DNA from: CAWALV01 sp963782965
GTDB taxonomy: Bacteria > Actinomycetota > Actinomycetes > Acidothermales > Acidothermaceae
DNA: 64,000 nt
NCBI GenBank assembly: GCA_963782965.1
Contig: CAWALV010000006.1
Coordinates: forward strand, 2,046,001 to 2,110,000
Reading direction: 5' to 3'
Both the position numbers and the translations under genes were made by a program. Positions 15,868-24,622 of this stretch are shown piece by piece; within the stretch, counting starts at the first letter, position 1, and each line of letters opens with the position of its first letter. The notes below the pieces were generated by a model. It did no database searches. It was not told where the DNA came from and saw only the letters and a list, made by a program, of their open reading frames with translations.

Positions 15868-16713
15868 GTGCTCGATTCAACCTCTGTCGAGCGAGAATCC
15901 GTCAGTCTTCCGTTTACCGGGCCTGCTGTCCCGCGCCTGCCACGCGTGGCGATAGCCGTGGTCGCGGCTGCGTATGCCGCGCTCACGGTCGCGGTCGTCG
16001 TCGGTTCTCCGCTGGACGCCGTCGACCGCGCCGCCGCTTCGATGCGGCTCGCGCAGCACTGGCCGGACGTGCAGTCGTGGGTACTGCGCTACGAAATCAT
16101 CGGGCAACGCGGCCCATCGGCGGCCGTCGCAGGCGCCTACGTGGTCTGGCTCAGCTGGCGGACCCGCTCTCTGCGACCCGTCGTCATGCTGACGACGTCT
16201 CTTCTTCTCCTCAACCTCAGCGTCGGGGCCGTGAAGGTGTTCATCGGCCGCCTCGGCCCACTGCTCACCACACAGCCCCGAGCTGTCTTCGACGGCGGCG
16301 ACATCTTTCCCTCGGGGCACACGTCCAACGCCGTCGTCGTGATGGGCGTGCTCGCCATGCTCGCGTTGCGCCATCGCCGACTCGCGACCTGGGCCGCGGC
16401 CCTCGGCGCCGCGACCGTCGGGCTGGGAACGATCGTTCTCGACACCCATTGGGTGACGGACGTGCTGGGAGGCTGGCTCGCCGGTGCGCTCATCCTGCTC
16501 GTGCTGCCGACCGCAAGCGCCTACCTCGAGCGGCTGATCGCCGGCGCCGGACGCCGTCAGGCGTGGCGCGGCGCGGCGGGCGCAGCCGGCCCCCCGTACC
16601 CGTACGAACGAACGTCAGCGGCGGGTTCGATCGATGGTCGCCGAGCCGACCACCCGGGTGCCGGCGTAAACCACGACGGCCTGGCCCGGCGCGATGCCGC
16701 GGGCCGGCGTTAG
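15868..16713 (+). CDS. PAP2-family membrane phosphatase-like protein
   Basis: 281 residues with about six membrane helices. The PAP2 core is FPSGHTSNA (motif 2) followed by LDTHWVTDV with the conserved His and Asp (motif 3). Two phosphate-binding arginines look replaced: motif 1 reads KVFIGRLGP where K-x6-RP is usual, and the SR of motif 3 is GT. Either this is a subclass with altered phosphate contacts or activity is changed. Known members dephosphorylate phosphatidate, isoprenoid diphosphates or similar lipids. The last 33 codons overlap the 3' end of mnmA on the other strand. Confidence 0.78.
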   Translation: MLDSTSVERESVSLPFTGPAVPRLPRVAIAVVAAAYAALTVAVVVGSPLDAVDRAAASMRLAQHWPDVQSWVLRYEIIGQRGPSAAVAGAYVVWLSWRTRSLRPVVMLTTSLLLLNLSVGAVKVFIGRLGPLLTTQPRAVFDGGDIFPSGHTSNAVVVMGVLAMLALRHRRLATWAAALGAATVGLGTIVLDTHWVTDVLGGWLAGALILLVLPTASAYLERLIAGAGRRQAWRGAAGAAGPPYPYERTSAAGSIDGRRADHPGAGVNHDGLARRDAAGRR

Positions 16714-17712
16714 CAGCGCGACATCGAGGCAGTCGCCGTCGAGCCGGACGACGGCCGGCAACGCTTCACCGTGCGCGCGCAACTGCACGGAGCACTCCAA
16801 CGGCACCCATTCGGCAAGACCGGCCGGCGCCGCACCGCACCATCTCGGCCGCAGACCGGTCATGGCCCGGACGTCGAGTTCTGCCGCCGTCCCCACTGTG
16901 ACGGTGCGCGTCACCGGCGACACGTCTAGCACGTAACGTGGGCGGCCGTCAGGCGCCGGCGTGCCGATACGCAGGCCACGCCGCTGGCCGACGGTGAACG
17001 CATAGACCCCCTCGTGCGAGCCGACCCGATTGCCGTCGGCGTCGACGATGTCGCCCGATGCGTCACCTCGTTCATCGAGCGCGCGGCGCAGGAAGCCCGC
17101 GGTGTCGCCGTCCGGCACGAAGCAGACGTCGTGGCTGTCGGGCTTGTCGGCGAGCGCCAGGCCGCGGGCCGCCGCCTCGGCGCGCACGTCGGCCTTCAGG
17201 CTCGGACCGAGCGGGAACATCGCGTGTGCGAGCTGGTCGGCTTCGAGCACGCCGAGCACGTAGGACTGGTCCTTCGCCGGGTCGACGGCGCGGTGGAGTT
17301 CGCGACCATGGGCACCGTCGACGAGGCGCGCGTAGTGGCCCGTGCACACGGCGTCGAAACCCAGGGCCAGAGCCTTGTCGAGCACGGCGGCGAACTTGAT
17401 GCGTTCGTTGCAGCGCAGGCACGGGTTCGGGGTGCGCCCGGCCGCGTATTCCGAGACGAAGTCGCGCACGACGTCTTCGTCGAAACGCTCGGCCAGATCC
17501 CATACGTAGAAGGGGATTCCCAGCACATCGGCCGCGCGGCGGGCGTCACGCGCGTCTTCGACGGTGCAGCACCCGCGGGCACCTGTTCGATGCGAAGCCG
17601 GCGACTTCGCCAATGCCAGATGGACGCCCGTCACGTCGTGCCCCGCATCCACCGCGCGCGCCGCGGCAACTGCGGAGTCGACGCCGCCCGACATCGCGGC
17701 CAATACCTGCAC
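16615..17712 (-). CDS. mnmA: tRNA-specific 2-thiouridylase
   Basis: MnmA (365 aa) puts sulfur on U34 of Lys, Glu and Gln tRNAs using ATP and persulfide from IscS. The PP-loop SGGVDS is at 8-13; the catalytic cysteines are Cys101 (PCLRCNERIKF) and Cys197 (SHDVCFVP). The GTG at 17712 is chosen because homologs begin just before LAAMSGG and GTAGGGG lies upstream. The iscS stop, once its frameshift is corrected, lies 8 bp before this start. In the sequence as given the frame is continuous with iscS, giving one apparent 779-codon reading frame. Confidence 0.95.
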   Translation of the reverse strand: MQVLAAMSGGVDSAVAAARAVDAGHDVTGVHLALAKSPASHRTGARGCCTVEDARDARRAADVLGIPFYVWDLAERFDEDVVRDFVSEYAAGRTPNPCLRCNERIKFAAVLDKALALGFDAVCTGHYARLVDGAHGRELHRAVDPAKDQSYVLGVLEADQLAHAMFPLGPSLKADVRAEAAARGLALADKPDSHDVCFVPDGDTAGFLRRALDERGDASGDIVDADGNRVGSHEGVYAFTVGQRRGLRIGTPAPDGRPRYVLDVSPVTRTVTVGTAAELDVRAMTGLRPRWCGAAPAGLAEWVPLECSVQLRAHGEALPAVVRLDGDCLDVALLTPARGIAPGQAVVVYAGTRVVGSATIDRTRR

Positions 17713-17720
17713 GGCAACCC

Positions 17721-18954
17721 CTACTTGCGAGCTGCCGAGACCAGCCCGGCCCGGCGCGCCCGCTCGACGGCCCCTGGCAAGACGGCGAGCAGGGCGTCGA
17801 CGTCGGCCTGCGGTCGAGGTATGGCCCAACGAGAAGCGCAGGGTGCTGCGAGCCGACTCCTCGTCGGTGCCCATGGCAAGGAGTACGTGACTGGGCCGTG
17901 CCACGCCAGCGGTGCAGGCCGAGCCGGTCGAGCATTCGACTCCCCGCGCATCGAGCAACATCAGCAGCGCATCGCCTTCGCAGCCGGGGAACGCGAAGTG
18001 CGCGTTACCGGGCAGCCGGTGATCGGGTCCGCTCTCGGGATCGCCGTTCAACACGGCGTCCGGGATCGCGGCCTGGACGCGTTGCACGAGGTCGTCGCGC
18101 AGCTCACCGAGTGCGGCCGCGAGCTGCGCGCGCCGCTCGACGGTGACGTGAAGCGCGACGGAGAAGCCGGCGATCGCCGGTGCGTCGAGCGTGCCCGAAC
18201 GCACGTCGCGCTCCTGCCCGCCACCGTGCAGCACCGGCGTCGGGGCCAGCTCGCGCGAGAGCACGAGGGCGCCGACGCCGAGCGGGCCACCAAGCTTGTG
18301 CGCCGTCACGCTGAGGGCGTCGAGGCCAGTCGCCGCGAAGTCGACCGGCAACTGCCCCACGGCCTGGACGGCGTCGGAGTGCACCGGGACGCCGAACTCG
18401 TGCGCGACCCGGGCGATCTGCGAGATCGGAGACACCGTGCCGACTTCGTTGTTCGCCCACATCACCGTGACGAGAGCCACCGAGTCGGGGTCCTCCTCGA
18501 TAGCCGCCCGAACGGTCTCGGGATGCACCCGGCCGTACTCGTCGACGTCCAGCCAGACCGCGCGCGCCCCCTCGTGACGCTCCAGCCACTCCACCGAATC
18601 GAGAACCGCGTGATGTTCGGCCGCGCCGACCAGCACCCGCACGCGCCGTGGGTCAGCCGCACGCCGCGCCCAGAACAAGCCCTTGACGGCCAGGTTGTCG
18701 GCCTCGGTGCCACCCGAGGTCAGGACGATCTCGCTCGGCCGCGCTCCCAGCGCCTGCGCGATCACCTCGCGCGCCTCTTCGACGACGCGCCGGGCCGCCC
18801 GCCCAGACGAATGCAGCGACGACGGGTTGCCGGCGTTGGCGAGCAAGGCGGTCATCGCCTCGATCGCCTCAGGCACCATCGGCGTCGTCGCCGCGTGGTC
18901 GAGGTAAGCGCGCCGGGGCGCTGCCGGGGCGCCCGGCTGGTCTGACGTTGGCAT
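17721..18954 (-). CDS. iscS: Cysteine desulfurase, frameshifted near its C-terminus
   Basis: NifS/IscS-type PLP enzyme that takes sulfur from cysteine as persulfide for FeS clusters and for MnmA. Visible: PLP Lys220 (SVTAHKLGG) and the mobile-loop catalytic Cys347 (GSACTAG). The family reading frame holds to Thr381 (RFSLGHTST); then one extra base near 17810 shifts it. Removing that base gives TEADVDALLAVLPGAVERA and a stop at 17721, a normal 410-residue end. As written the enzyme would lose its natural last 29 residues and run through an Arg-rich linker into mnmA. Sequencing error or recent mutation is likelier than a designed fusion. A TAGGCT box lies 7 nt before the ATG. Confidence 0.9.
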
Positions 18955-18961
18955 CCTCGCC

Positions 18962-18967
18962 AGCCTA
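18962..18967 (-). promoter_or_regulatory. -10 box of iscS-mnmA
   Basis: TAGGCT on the minus strand, 7 nt (GGCGAGG) before the ATG at 18954. The purine-rich spacer could also act as a weak ribosome binding site, so leaderless initiation is less certain here. Confidence 0.4.
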
Positions 18968-19037
18968 GCTCCCGCACCCGCCCGAGCCGAGTGCCTGCCG
19001 ACTCAACGCCACGCTCACGGCTGCCGATGAACCAGGC

Positions 19038-19430
19038 ATGGACGCCGCTCCCGCGCTGCAGCTGTGCCATTGCGGCCTGTCCGCGGCCAGCACGGCCCCG
19101 CGCTGCCGCGCCTGCCCGCAGCAGGGGTCGGCCTACGGCGCGCCTGCCCGAGCCGTCAGCGCCGCCGAGTACGCCCCGCTGATGACCTACTCCCGCTGGC
19201 AGAAGTCGACGAACACCTTCGGCCCAACGGGCCGCGTCGTGGCCACGGTGCTCCTCTTCGTGCCGCTGCCCATCATGCTCATGGCGGTGAGTATCGGCAT
19301 CGGGATCATCGGCGCCGGCATCTACGTGCTGCTCGCGATCCCCTGGGCGCTGCGCGACATATGGAAGCGCGCCGCGATCCCGGTCAAGGCGCCGCCATCG
19401 TCGACACCTCCCCCGCAGGGACGCTTCTGA
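19038..19430 (+). CDS. Hypothetical membrane protein with N-terminal Cys-rich motif
   Basis: 130 residues. Four cysteines in the first 27 residues (LCHCGL, then CRACPQ) look like a small metal-binding knuckle, and two membrane helices follow (about 67-103, VVATVLLFVPLPIMLMAVS and IGAGIYVLLAIPWALRDI). The tail is Pro-rich and short. No named family is recognised. It lies in the gap between iscS (divergent) and the DUF6421 operon, 70 bp upstream of the latter. Confidence 0.6.
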   Translation: MDAAPALQLCHCGLSAASTAPRCRACPQQGSAYGAPARAVSAAEYAPLMTYSRWQKSTNTFGPTGRVVATVLLFVPLPIMLMAVSIGIGIIGAGIYVLLAIPWALRDIWKRAAIPVKAPPSSTPPPQGRF

Positions 19431-19488
19431 GCCGCGGAGCGCGAAGGCTTTGACCAGCCCGAGCGTGGCTGCGCAGCGCTCGCAGTGC

Positions 19489-19494
19489 GAGGAT
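19489..19494 (+). promoter_or_regulatory. -10 box of the DUF6421 operon, leaderless
   Basis: GAGGAT, 7 nt before the GTG at 19502. The first base departs from the TANNNT pattern seen elsewhere in the window. Confidence 0.35.
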
Positions 19495-19501
19495 CGAAGG
19501 C

Positions 19502-21685
19502 GTGACACGCACCGTGAGCGACCTGACCCGACTCCCGGCGCCGGGCGCCTCCTTCGCCCGGGTGCTCTTCGACGAGGCGCACTCGCAAGCGTGGAGTATC
19601 CGGCCCGAGACCGTGGCGCACATGAACCCTCGGCATCCCGGGGATGCCGGCTACCTGCGGGCCGCGCAGGAGCTGCGCGTGCGCGGTATGCACGTCGAGC
19701 CGCACGTCGACGGTCCGCTCACGGCTGAGGCGTTGCGCGCATGGGACGTCGTGGTGCTGGCGCACCCCTCGGACGACACGTGGGAGCGGGTGACCGGAGT
19801 CGGGTCGCCGCGGCTCACAAACACCGAGATCGATGCGCTGGAGCGCTTCGTCCGAGACGGCGGCGGCCTCGTCGTCCTGGCCGAGTGCGAGCAGGACAAG
19901 TACGGCAACAACCTCGCAGACCTGCTCGCGCGCTTCGGTGTGCTCCCGCAGAACGTGACGGTCCAGGACACCGTGCACAACCATCAAGGCGTCGTCAGCT
20001 GGGTCCGCGGAGAGCTCCAACCGGCACGTGGCCCCGTCGACGTCCTCGCGCGGGTCGGTGCCGCCTGCTTCTACCGAGCGGGCGTGCTGACCGTCGATGA
20101 TCCGGACGCCGTGGTGCTGGCGCGCACCTCGGCCGACGCGGAGCCGGCCGGCGCGCCGCTCGCGGTGGCGCTCGAGGCGGGCCGCGGCCGGCTCGTCGCG
20201 TTCGCCGACTCCGACCTGTTCGGCGACGACTCGATCGGCGATTTCGATCACGCCCGGCTGTGGAGCAACGCGGTGACATGGGCCGCCGGAGGCGGCTACG
20301 CGGCAGAGGCCGCCGGAGGCGTGGCTGCGGTCGGGGCCGGCGACCAGGCCGCGGCCGGCACGCTTGCGGCGACCGAGGAGCCTGCCTGGGCGCAGCTCAC
20401 TTCGGCGATCGCCGCGATCCGCGAACTCCAGCGCAAGGACGGGTCTCTCGACGTCGAGGCACACGGCGAGGGGGCGAAGGAACGGGCCGCCGCCGAACTC
20501 CAGCGATGCGTCGATGCCATCAGCGCGCTGCAACCGCGGTTCGCTCACGACGCCGACTACCTCGAAGCCGTGATCGCCGACCTGCATCGCTGGCGCGACG
20601 ACGGCTTCGGCGTGCCGGACTTTCTCGACTCGTTGCTCGCCTTCCATCCCGAGCAGCGCAGGATCGACGGGCTCGAACACCTGGTCGTCTTCCCGATGTA
20701 CACGCAGAACGGCAACCCGAATCGCAACCTGGAGGCCGTCGTCATCCGCGTCGCGTGGCCGGAGTGGTTGGCCGAGCTGGAGGCGAGCCGTTACGACAAC
20801 GCGATGTTCGTGCCGATCACGTTCGTCGATTTCACAGCGGGCTACGACACGAACTCGGCGGTGCTGTTCCCCGAGACGGTCGCGGTTCGGGAGACCCCGC
20901 GATTCAGCTGGGGCGCGATCTTCTGCGACCGGGAGGCCGCACGCTTTCGCCGGGTGATCGGCGCGGCCGCCGAGGTGCTTCGCATGTCGGTGCCGCCGGA
21001 AGCAGCGCGGCTACTCGACAACCAGGCGCTCGCTCAAGACACCTACGTGTTGTGGGACCTCATCCACGACCGCACGCACAGCCACGGTGACCTGCCGTTC
21101 GATCCGTTCATGATCAAGCAACGAATGCCGTTTTGGATGTACGCGCTGGAAGAGCTGCGGTGCGACCTCAATGCGTTCAAGCAGGCGGTGGCGCTCGAAA
21201 ACGAGCAGGTCACGCCGTACGGCCAGTACGTGCAATACGCCGTCCTCTTCGACCGGATGTTGCGCTTCCCCATCACCGGTGAACGGGTCCGCAACTACGA
21301 CGGGCTCGGTGGCCAGGTGTTGTTCGGCTACCTGCACAAGACCGGCGTCGTGCGCTGGACCGACAACACGCTGTCGATCGACTGGAGCAACGTCGCCGAC
21401 GCCGTCGTCGTGCTCGGCGGTGAGCTGGAGGCTCTGTACCGTGACGGCATCGACCGATCGAAGGTCGGGCATTGGCTCGCCGGCCACGAGTTCGTCTCGC
21501 AGTATGTGGCGCCGAGCCCGCGGTCGACCTGGGCGAAAGGTGCCGAGGCGCTACCCCTGGAAGGGCCGCAAAGAGAACTCGTCGACCTGGTGCTGCCCGA
21601 CGAGTTCCCGTTGAACGTGTTCTTCGAGGCTCTGCGTCGCAAGCTTTCCGCTGTGATCGACTCAACGAAAGGAATTCGCCCGTGA
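19502..21685 (+). CDS. DUF6421 family protein of unknown function
   Basis: 727 residues. The first 260 or so look like a class I glutamine amidotransferase/ThuA-like Rossmann module (VVVLAHPSDD, GGGLVVLAECEQ, VAFADSDLFGDDSIGDFDHARLW) without an obvious catalytic Cys-His-Glu set. The remaining 400 are specific to this family, with conserved-looking runs such as HLVVFPMYTQNGN, WDLIHDRTHSHGDLPFDPF and GQYVQYAVLFDRMLRFP. A His-rich DRTHSHGD might bind metal. No reaction is known to me. It is first in a three-gene operon and overlaps the SDR gene by GTGA, so its role should be tied to that dehydrogenase and the following lyase. Confidence 0.75.
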   Translation: MTRTVSDLTRLPAPGASFARVLFDEAHSQAWSIRPETVAHMNPRHPGDAGYLRAAQELRVRGMHVEPHVDGPLTAEALRAWDVVVLAHPSDDTWERVTGVGSPRLTNTEIDALERFVRDGGGLVVLAECEQDKYGNNLADLLARFGVLPQNVTVQDTVHNHQGVVSWVRGELQPARGPVDVLARVGAACFYRAGVLTVDDPDAVVLARTSADAEPAGAPLAVALEAGRGRLVAFADSDLFGDDSIGDFDHARLWSNAVTWAAGGGYAAEAAGGVAAVGAGDQAAAGTLAATEEPAWAQLTSAIAAIRELQRKDGSLDVEAHGEGAKERAAAELQRCVDAISALQPRFAHDADYLEAVIADLHRWRDDGFGVPDFLDSLLAFHPEQRRIDGLEHLVVFPMYTQNGNPNRNLEAVVIRVAWPEWLAELEASRYDNAMFVPITFVDFTAGYDTNSAVLFPETVAVRETPRFSWGAIFCDREAARFRRVIGAAAEVLRMSVPPEAARLLDNQALAQDTYVLWDLIHDRTHSHGDLPFDPFMIKQRMPFWMYALEELRCDLNAFKQAVALENEQVTPYGQYVQYAVLFDRMLRFPITGERVRNYDGLGGQVLFGYLHKTGVVRWTDNTLSIDWSNVADAVVVLGGELEALYRDGIDRSKVGHWLAGHEFVSQYVAPSPRSTWAKGAEALPLEGPQRELVDLVLPDEFPLNVFFEALRRKLSAVIDSTKGIRP

Positions 21686-22413
21686 ACGTCTCCGGCACGG
21701 CGTTGCGTGACGCAGTGATCGTGGTAGCGGGAGCCGGTGGCGGGGCGGGCGGTGCGGTCGCTCGTCGCCTGGCCGCGGCGGGCGCGCTCGTCGTGCTCTC
21801 CGATCGCGACCTCACCGGGATCGAACCGCTCGCGGCCGAGATCGCGGACGCCGGCGGGCGGGCGGCGCCGTTCGCGGTGGACTTCCTCGACGAACCGGCC
21901 ACGCTGGCCTGGGCCGAGCATCTCGTCGATGTGCACGGGCACATCGACGGCGTGGTGCACCTGGTCGGGGGCTGGCGCGGTGGTCAGACTCTCACCGAAA
22001 CCGACCTGGCCGACTGGGACTGGCTGGAGGCCCTGCTCATTCGCACGGTCCAGCACACCAGCCGGGCGTTCCACGACGCACTGAAGGCAAGCGCACACGG
22101 CCGGTTCGTACTCGTGTCAGCCGAAGCGGCGACGAGGCCCACCGCCACGAACGCGTCGTACGCGGCAGCCAAGGCCGCCGCCGAGGCATGGACACTCGCG
22201 CTCGCCGACTCCTTCCGCGGTTCAGCCGCAGCGGCGGCCATCCTCGTCGTGAAAGCGCTCGTGACGCCGGCGATGCGCGCGGCCAAACCCGAGTCGACCT
22301 TCCGTGGTTACACCGACGTCGACGAGCTTGCGGAGGCCGTGGTCGGGCTGTGGCAGAAGGCCGCGGACGACGTGAACGCCGCCCGCGTTTGGTTGACGGA
22401 ACAGAGCCGATGA
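21682..22413 (+). CDS. SDR-family oxidoreductase
   Basis: 243 residues. Glycine-rich cofactor motif GAGGGAGGAVARRL near residues 14-27 and catalytic Tyr160-x3-Lys164 (ASYAAAKAA) mark a short-chain dehydrogenase/reductase using NAD(P)H. Substrate unknown. The GTG at 21682 overlaps the DUF6421 stop and its own TGA overlaps the next ATG (ATGA), so the three products are probably made in fixed ratio. The longer open frame upstream is not coding. Confidence 0.88.
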   Translation: MNVSGTALRDAVIVVAGAGGGAGGAVARRLAAAGALVVLSDRDLTGIEPLAAEIADAGGRAAPFAVDFLDEPATLAWAEHLVDVHGHIDGVVHLVGGWRGGQTLTETDLADWDWLEALLIRTVQHTSRAFHDALKASAHGRFVLVSAEAATRPTATNASYAAAKAAAEAWTLALADSFRGSAAAAAILVVKALVTPAMRAAKPESTFRGYTDVDELAEAVVGLWQKAADDVNAARVWLTEQSR

Positions 22414-23480
22414 CCGAACGCGCGCGGCATGACGCTGGGGAGCGCGGCTTCGCCAGTGACAACTACGCCGGGGTTCATCCGGAGATCCTCGAGGCGATCG
22501 TTGCCGCGAACGGCGGGCACGTCACGAGTTACGGCGACGACCCGTACACGGCCGCGGCGACCGAGGTCTTCCGGTCGCATTTCGGTGAGCAGGCGGAGGT
22601 ATTCTTCGTCTTCAACGGCACGGGCGCGAACGTCGTTTCGCTCCAGGCGATGACGCAACGGTGGGACGCCGTGATCTGCGCGGACACCGCTCACATCAAC
22701 ACCGACGAGTGCGGCGCGCCCGAGAAGGTGGCGGGGCTGAAGCTGCTCACGGTTGCCACCCCGGACGGCAAGCTCACGCCGGCCCTGGTCGACCTGCACA
22801 CGGGTGGGCGCGGCGACGAGCACCGGGTACAACCGCGCGTGGTGTCGATCACGCAGAGCACGGAGCTGGGAACCGTATACACGGCGGAGGAGGTCACCGC
22901 GTTGGCGGCGCACGCGCATGCGCGCGGGCTGCTCGTCCACGTCGACGGCGCGCGACTCGCGAACGCGGCAGCGACGCTCGGCACGTCGTTGCGGGCATTC
23001 ACCACCGACGCCGGGGTCGACGTGCTCAGTTTCGGCGGCACCAAGAACGGGCTGATGTACGGCGAGGCGATCGTGGTACTCAATCCGGACTCGGTGCACG
23101 GGGTGCGCTACCTCCGTAAGGCCGCGATGCAGTTGTCTTCGAAGATGCGATTCGTCGGAGCGCAGTTCGAGCGGCTCCTCGGCACAGACCTGTGGCTGCG
23201 CAACGCCTCGCACGCCAACGCAATGGCCCGAAGGCTCGCGGACGCCATCGCCGAGGTCCCTGAGGCTCGCATCACGCAGCCCGTGCAGGCCAACGGATTG
23301 TTCGTCGTGCTCCCCCGCGACGTCGCCGCCCGGCTGCAGGAGCGGTTCCACTTCTACATGTGGAGCGAGCAGACCGGCGAAGTCAGATGGATGTGTTCGT
23401 TCGACACGACCGAGCAAGACGTCGACGACTTCGCAGAAGCGATCCGCAAGGAGATGATGACCCGCAGCCGGGCCGAGTGA
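22410..23480 (+). CDS. Threonine aldolase / beta-eliminating lyase family protein
   Basis: 356-residue fold-type I PLP enzyme. The Schiff-base lysine is Lys212 in SFGGTKNGLMYGE; the Asp-His pair is seen in VHVDGARLANA. Family reactions are retro-aldol cleavage of beta-hydroxy amino acids (L-threonine to glycine and acetaldehyde) or beta-elimination. Context suggests a dedicated rather than housekeeping role: it is the last gene of the DUF6421-SDR operon. The SDR could oxidise or reduce the aldehyde or hydroxyl compound made here, but that is inference. Confidence 0.85.
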   Translation: MTERARHDAGERGFASDNYAGVHPEILEAIVAANGGHVTSYGDDPYTAAATEVFRSHFGEQAEVFFVFNGTGANVVSLQAMTQRWDAVICADTAHINTDECGAPEKVAGLKLLTVATPDGKLTPALVDLHTGGRGDEHRVQPRVVSITQSTELGTVYTAEEVTALAAHAHARGLLVHVDGARLANAAATLGTSLRAFTTDAGVDVLSFGGTKNGLMYGEAIVVLNPDSVHGVRYLRKAAMQLSSKMRFVGAQFERLLGTDLWLRNASHANAMARRLADAIAEVPEARITQPVQANGLFVVLPRDVAARLQERFHFYMWSEQTGEVRWMCSFDTTEQDVDDFAEAIRKEMMTRSRAE

Positions 23481-23533
23481 GCGGCCGAGTGCGCGGGTTC
23501 GGTCCCGCGGAAGCGGATCCGCTGTCCGAGCCG

Positions 23534-23571
23534 GTTGTATTCGAGTACAAGAAGTTGTGCCGGAATACAAC
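23534..23571. terminator. Inverted repeat between convergent genes
   Basis: GTTGTATTC (23534-23542) pairs exactly with GAATACAAC (23563-23571). It lies in the 168-bp gap between the lyase gene and etfA, which face each other, and is AT-rich against the surroundings. A small CGCGGG/CCCGCG stem (23492-23509) precedes it. Bidirectional termination is the likely role. Confidence 0.4.
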
Positions 23572-23648
23572 TGCTGCTGGGAGCTTCACCCGACCGGTCA
23601 GCGCGACCGGAGCTGCCCGAGAGTGGCACCGACCCGAGGGTGGCACCC

Positions 23649-24611
23649 TCAGCTCCGGCGCTTGGTGATCTCCTCGATCAGCGCCGGCACGATCGCGTGC
23701 AGGTCGCCGACCACGCCGAGGTCAGCCACCTCGAAGATCGGCGCTTCGGCGTCCTTGTTGATGGCCACGATCGTCTTCGCCGTCTGCATGCCCGCCCGGT
23801 GCTGGATCGCTCCCGAAATGCCCAATGCCATGTAGAGCTGCGGTGCGACGGTGACCCCGGTCTGGCCGACCTGAGCCGAGTGCGGGTACCACCCGGCATC
23901 GGTCGCAGCCCGCGAAGCACCAACCGCGCCGCCGAGCGAGTCGGCGAGGCGCTCGACCAGGGCGAAGTTCTCGCCGCTGCCGAGGCCGCGACCGCCCGAG
24001 ACGACGACCGACGCCTCGGTCAGGCCGGGCCGCTCCCCGGCCACCACCGGCGACCGCGACACCACCCGCGCGTGGCGCCCTTCGACGTCAGGTACAGGCA
24101 CGGTTTCGACCGCCGCCGTGACCGCTGCAACTTGCGGTGCCACGCTGTTCGGCCGCACGGTCACGATCGGCACGCCGCGCGTGACCCGCGAATGCACCAC
24201 CGTCGACCCACCGAACACCGACTGCTCCACCACGACCGCGCCATCGGCGTCCACTGCCAGATCGACCGCGTCGGTGAGCACTCCGGCATCGATGCGGACG
24301 GCGAGCCGCCCGGCGATCTCCTTGCCCTCCGGGGTCGACGAAACCACCACCGCCGCCGCCGACCGCTGCTCGACGAGGTTCGCCAACAACTCGACCACCG
24401 GCGCCACGACGGTGGCCGATACCGCGTCGTCCTCAATCGTGAGCACGGTCGCCGCGCCGTACTCCGCCAGCCGTTCCACCGCTCCGCCGGCGCCGGGGCC
24501 GACCACCACAGCCACCGGCTCACCAACTCGCGCCGCGAGGGTCAAGAGCTCGAGCGTCGGCTTACCGACAACGCCATCGGCGTGGTCTGCCAGGACGAGA
24601 ACGTCAGCCAT
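23649..24611 (-). CDS. etfA: Electron transfer flavoprotein alpha subunit
   Basis: 320 residues. EtfA holds FAD in its C-terminal domain; the FAD signature is clear in GGRGLGSGENFALVE, QVGQTGVTVAPQLYMALG and GISGAIQHRAGM. With EtfB it carries electrons from acyl-CoA dehydrogenases to the quinone pool. It is the second gene after etfB with an 11-bp gap, and its length is typical. Confidence 0.96.
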   Translation of the reverse strand: MADVLVLADHADGVVGKPTLELLTLAARVGEPVAVVVGPGAGGAVERLAEYGAATVLTIEDDAVSATVVAPVVELLANLVEQRSAAAVVVSSTPEGKEIAGRLAVRIDAGVLTDAVDLAVDADGAVVVEQSVFGGSTVVHSRVTRGVPIVTVRPNSVAPQVAAVTAAVETVPVPDVEGRHARVVSRSPVVAGERPGLTEASVVVSGGRGLGSGENFALVERLADSLGGAVGASRAATDAGWYPHSAQVGQTGVTVAPQLYMALGISGAIQHRAGMQTAKTIVAINKDAEAPIFEVADLGVVGDLHAIVPALIEEITKRRS

Positions 24612-24622
24612 GTCAATCGCTC

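Noticed and set aside
16615..18954. A natural desulfurase-MnmA fusion protein
   Set aside because: Rejected as the default reading because the normal desulfurase C-terminus and stop are preserved one frame away. It remains listed as a finding to test.
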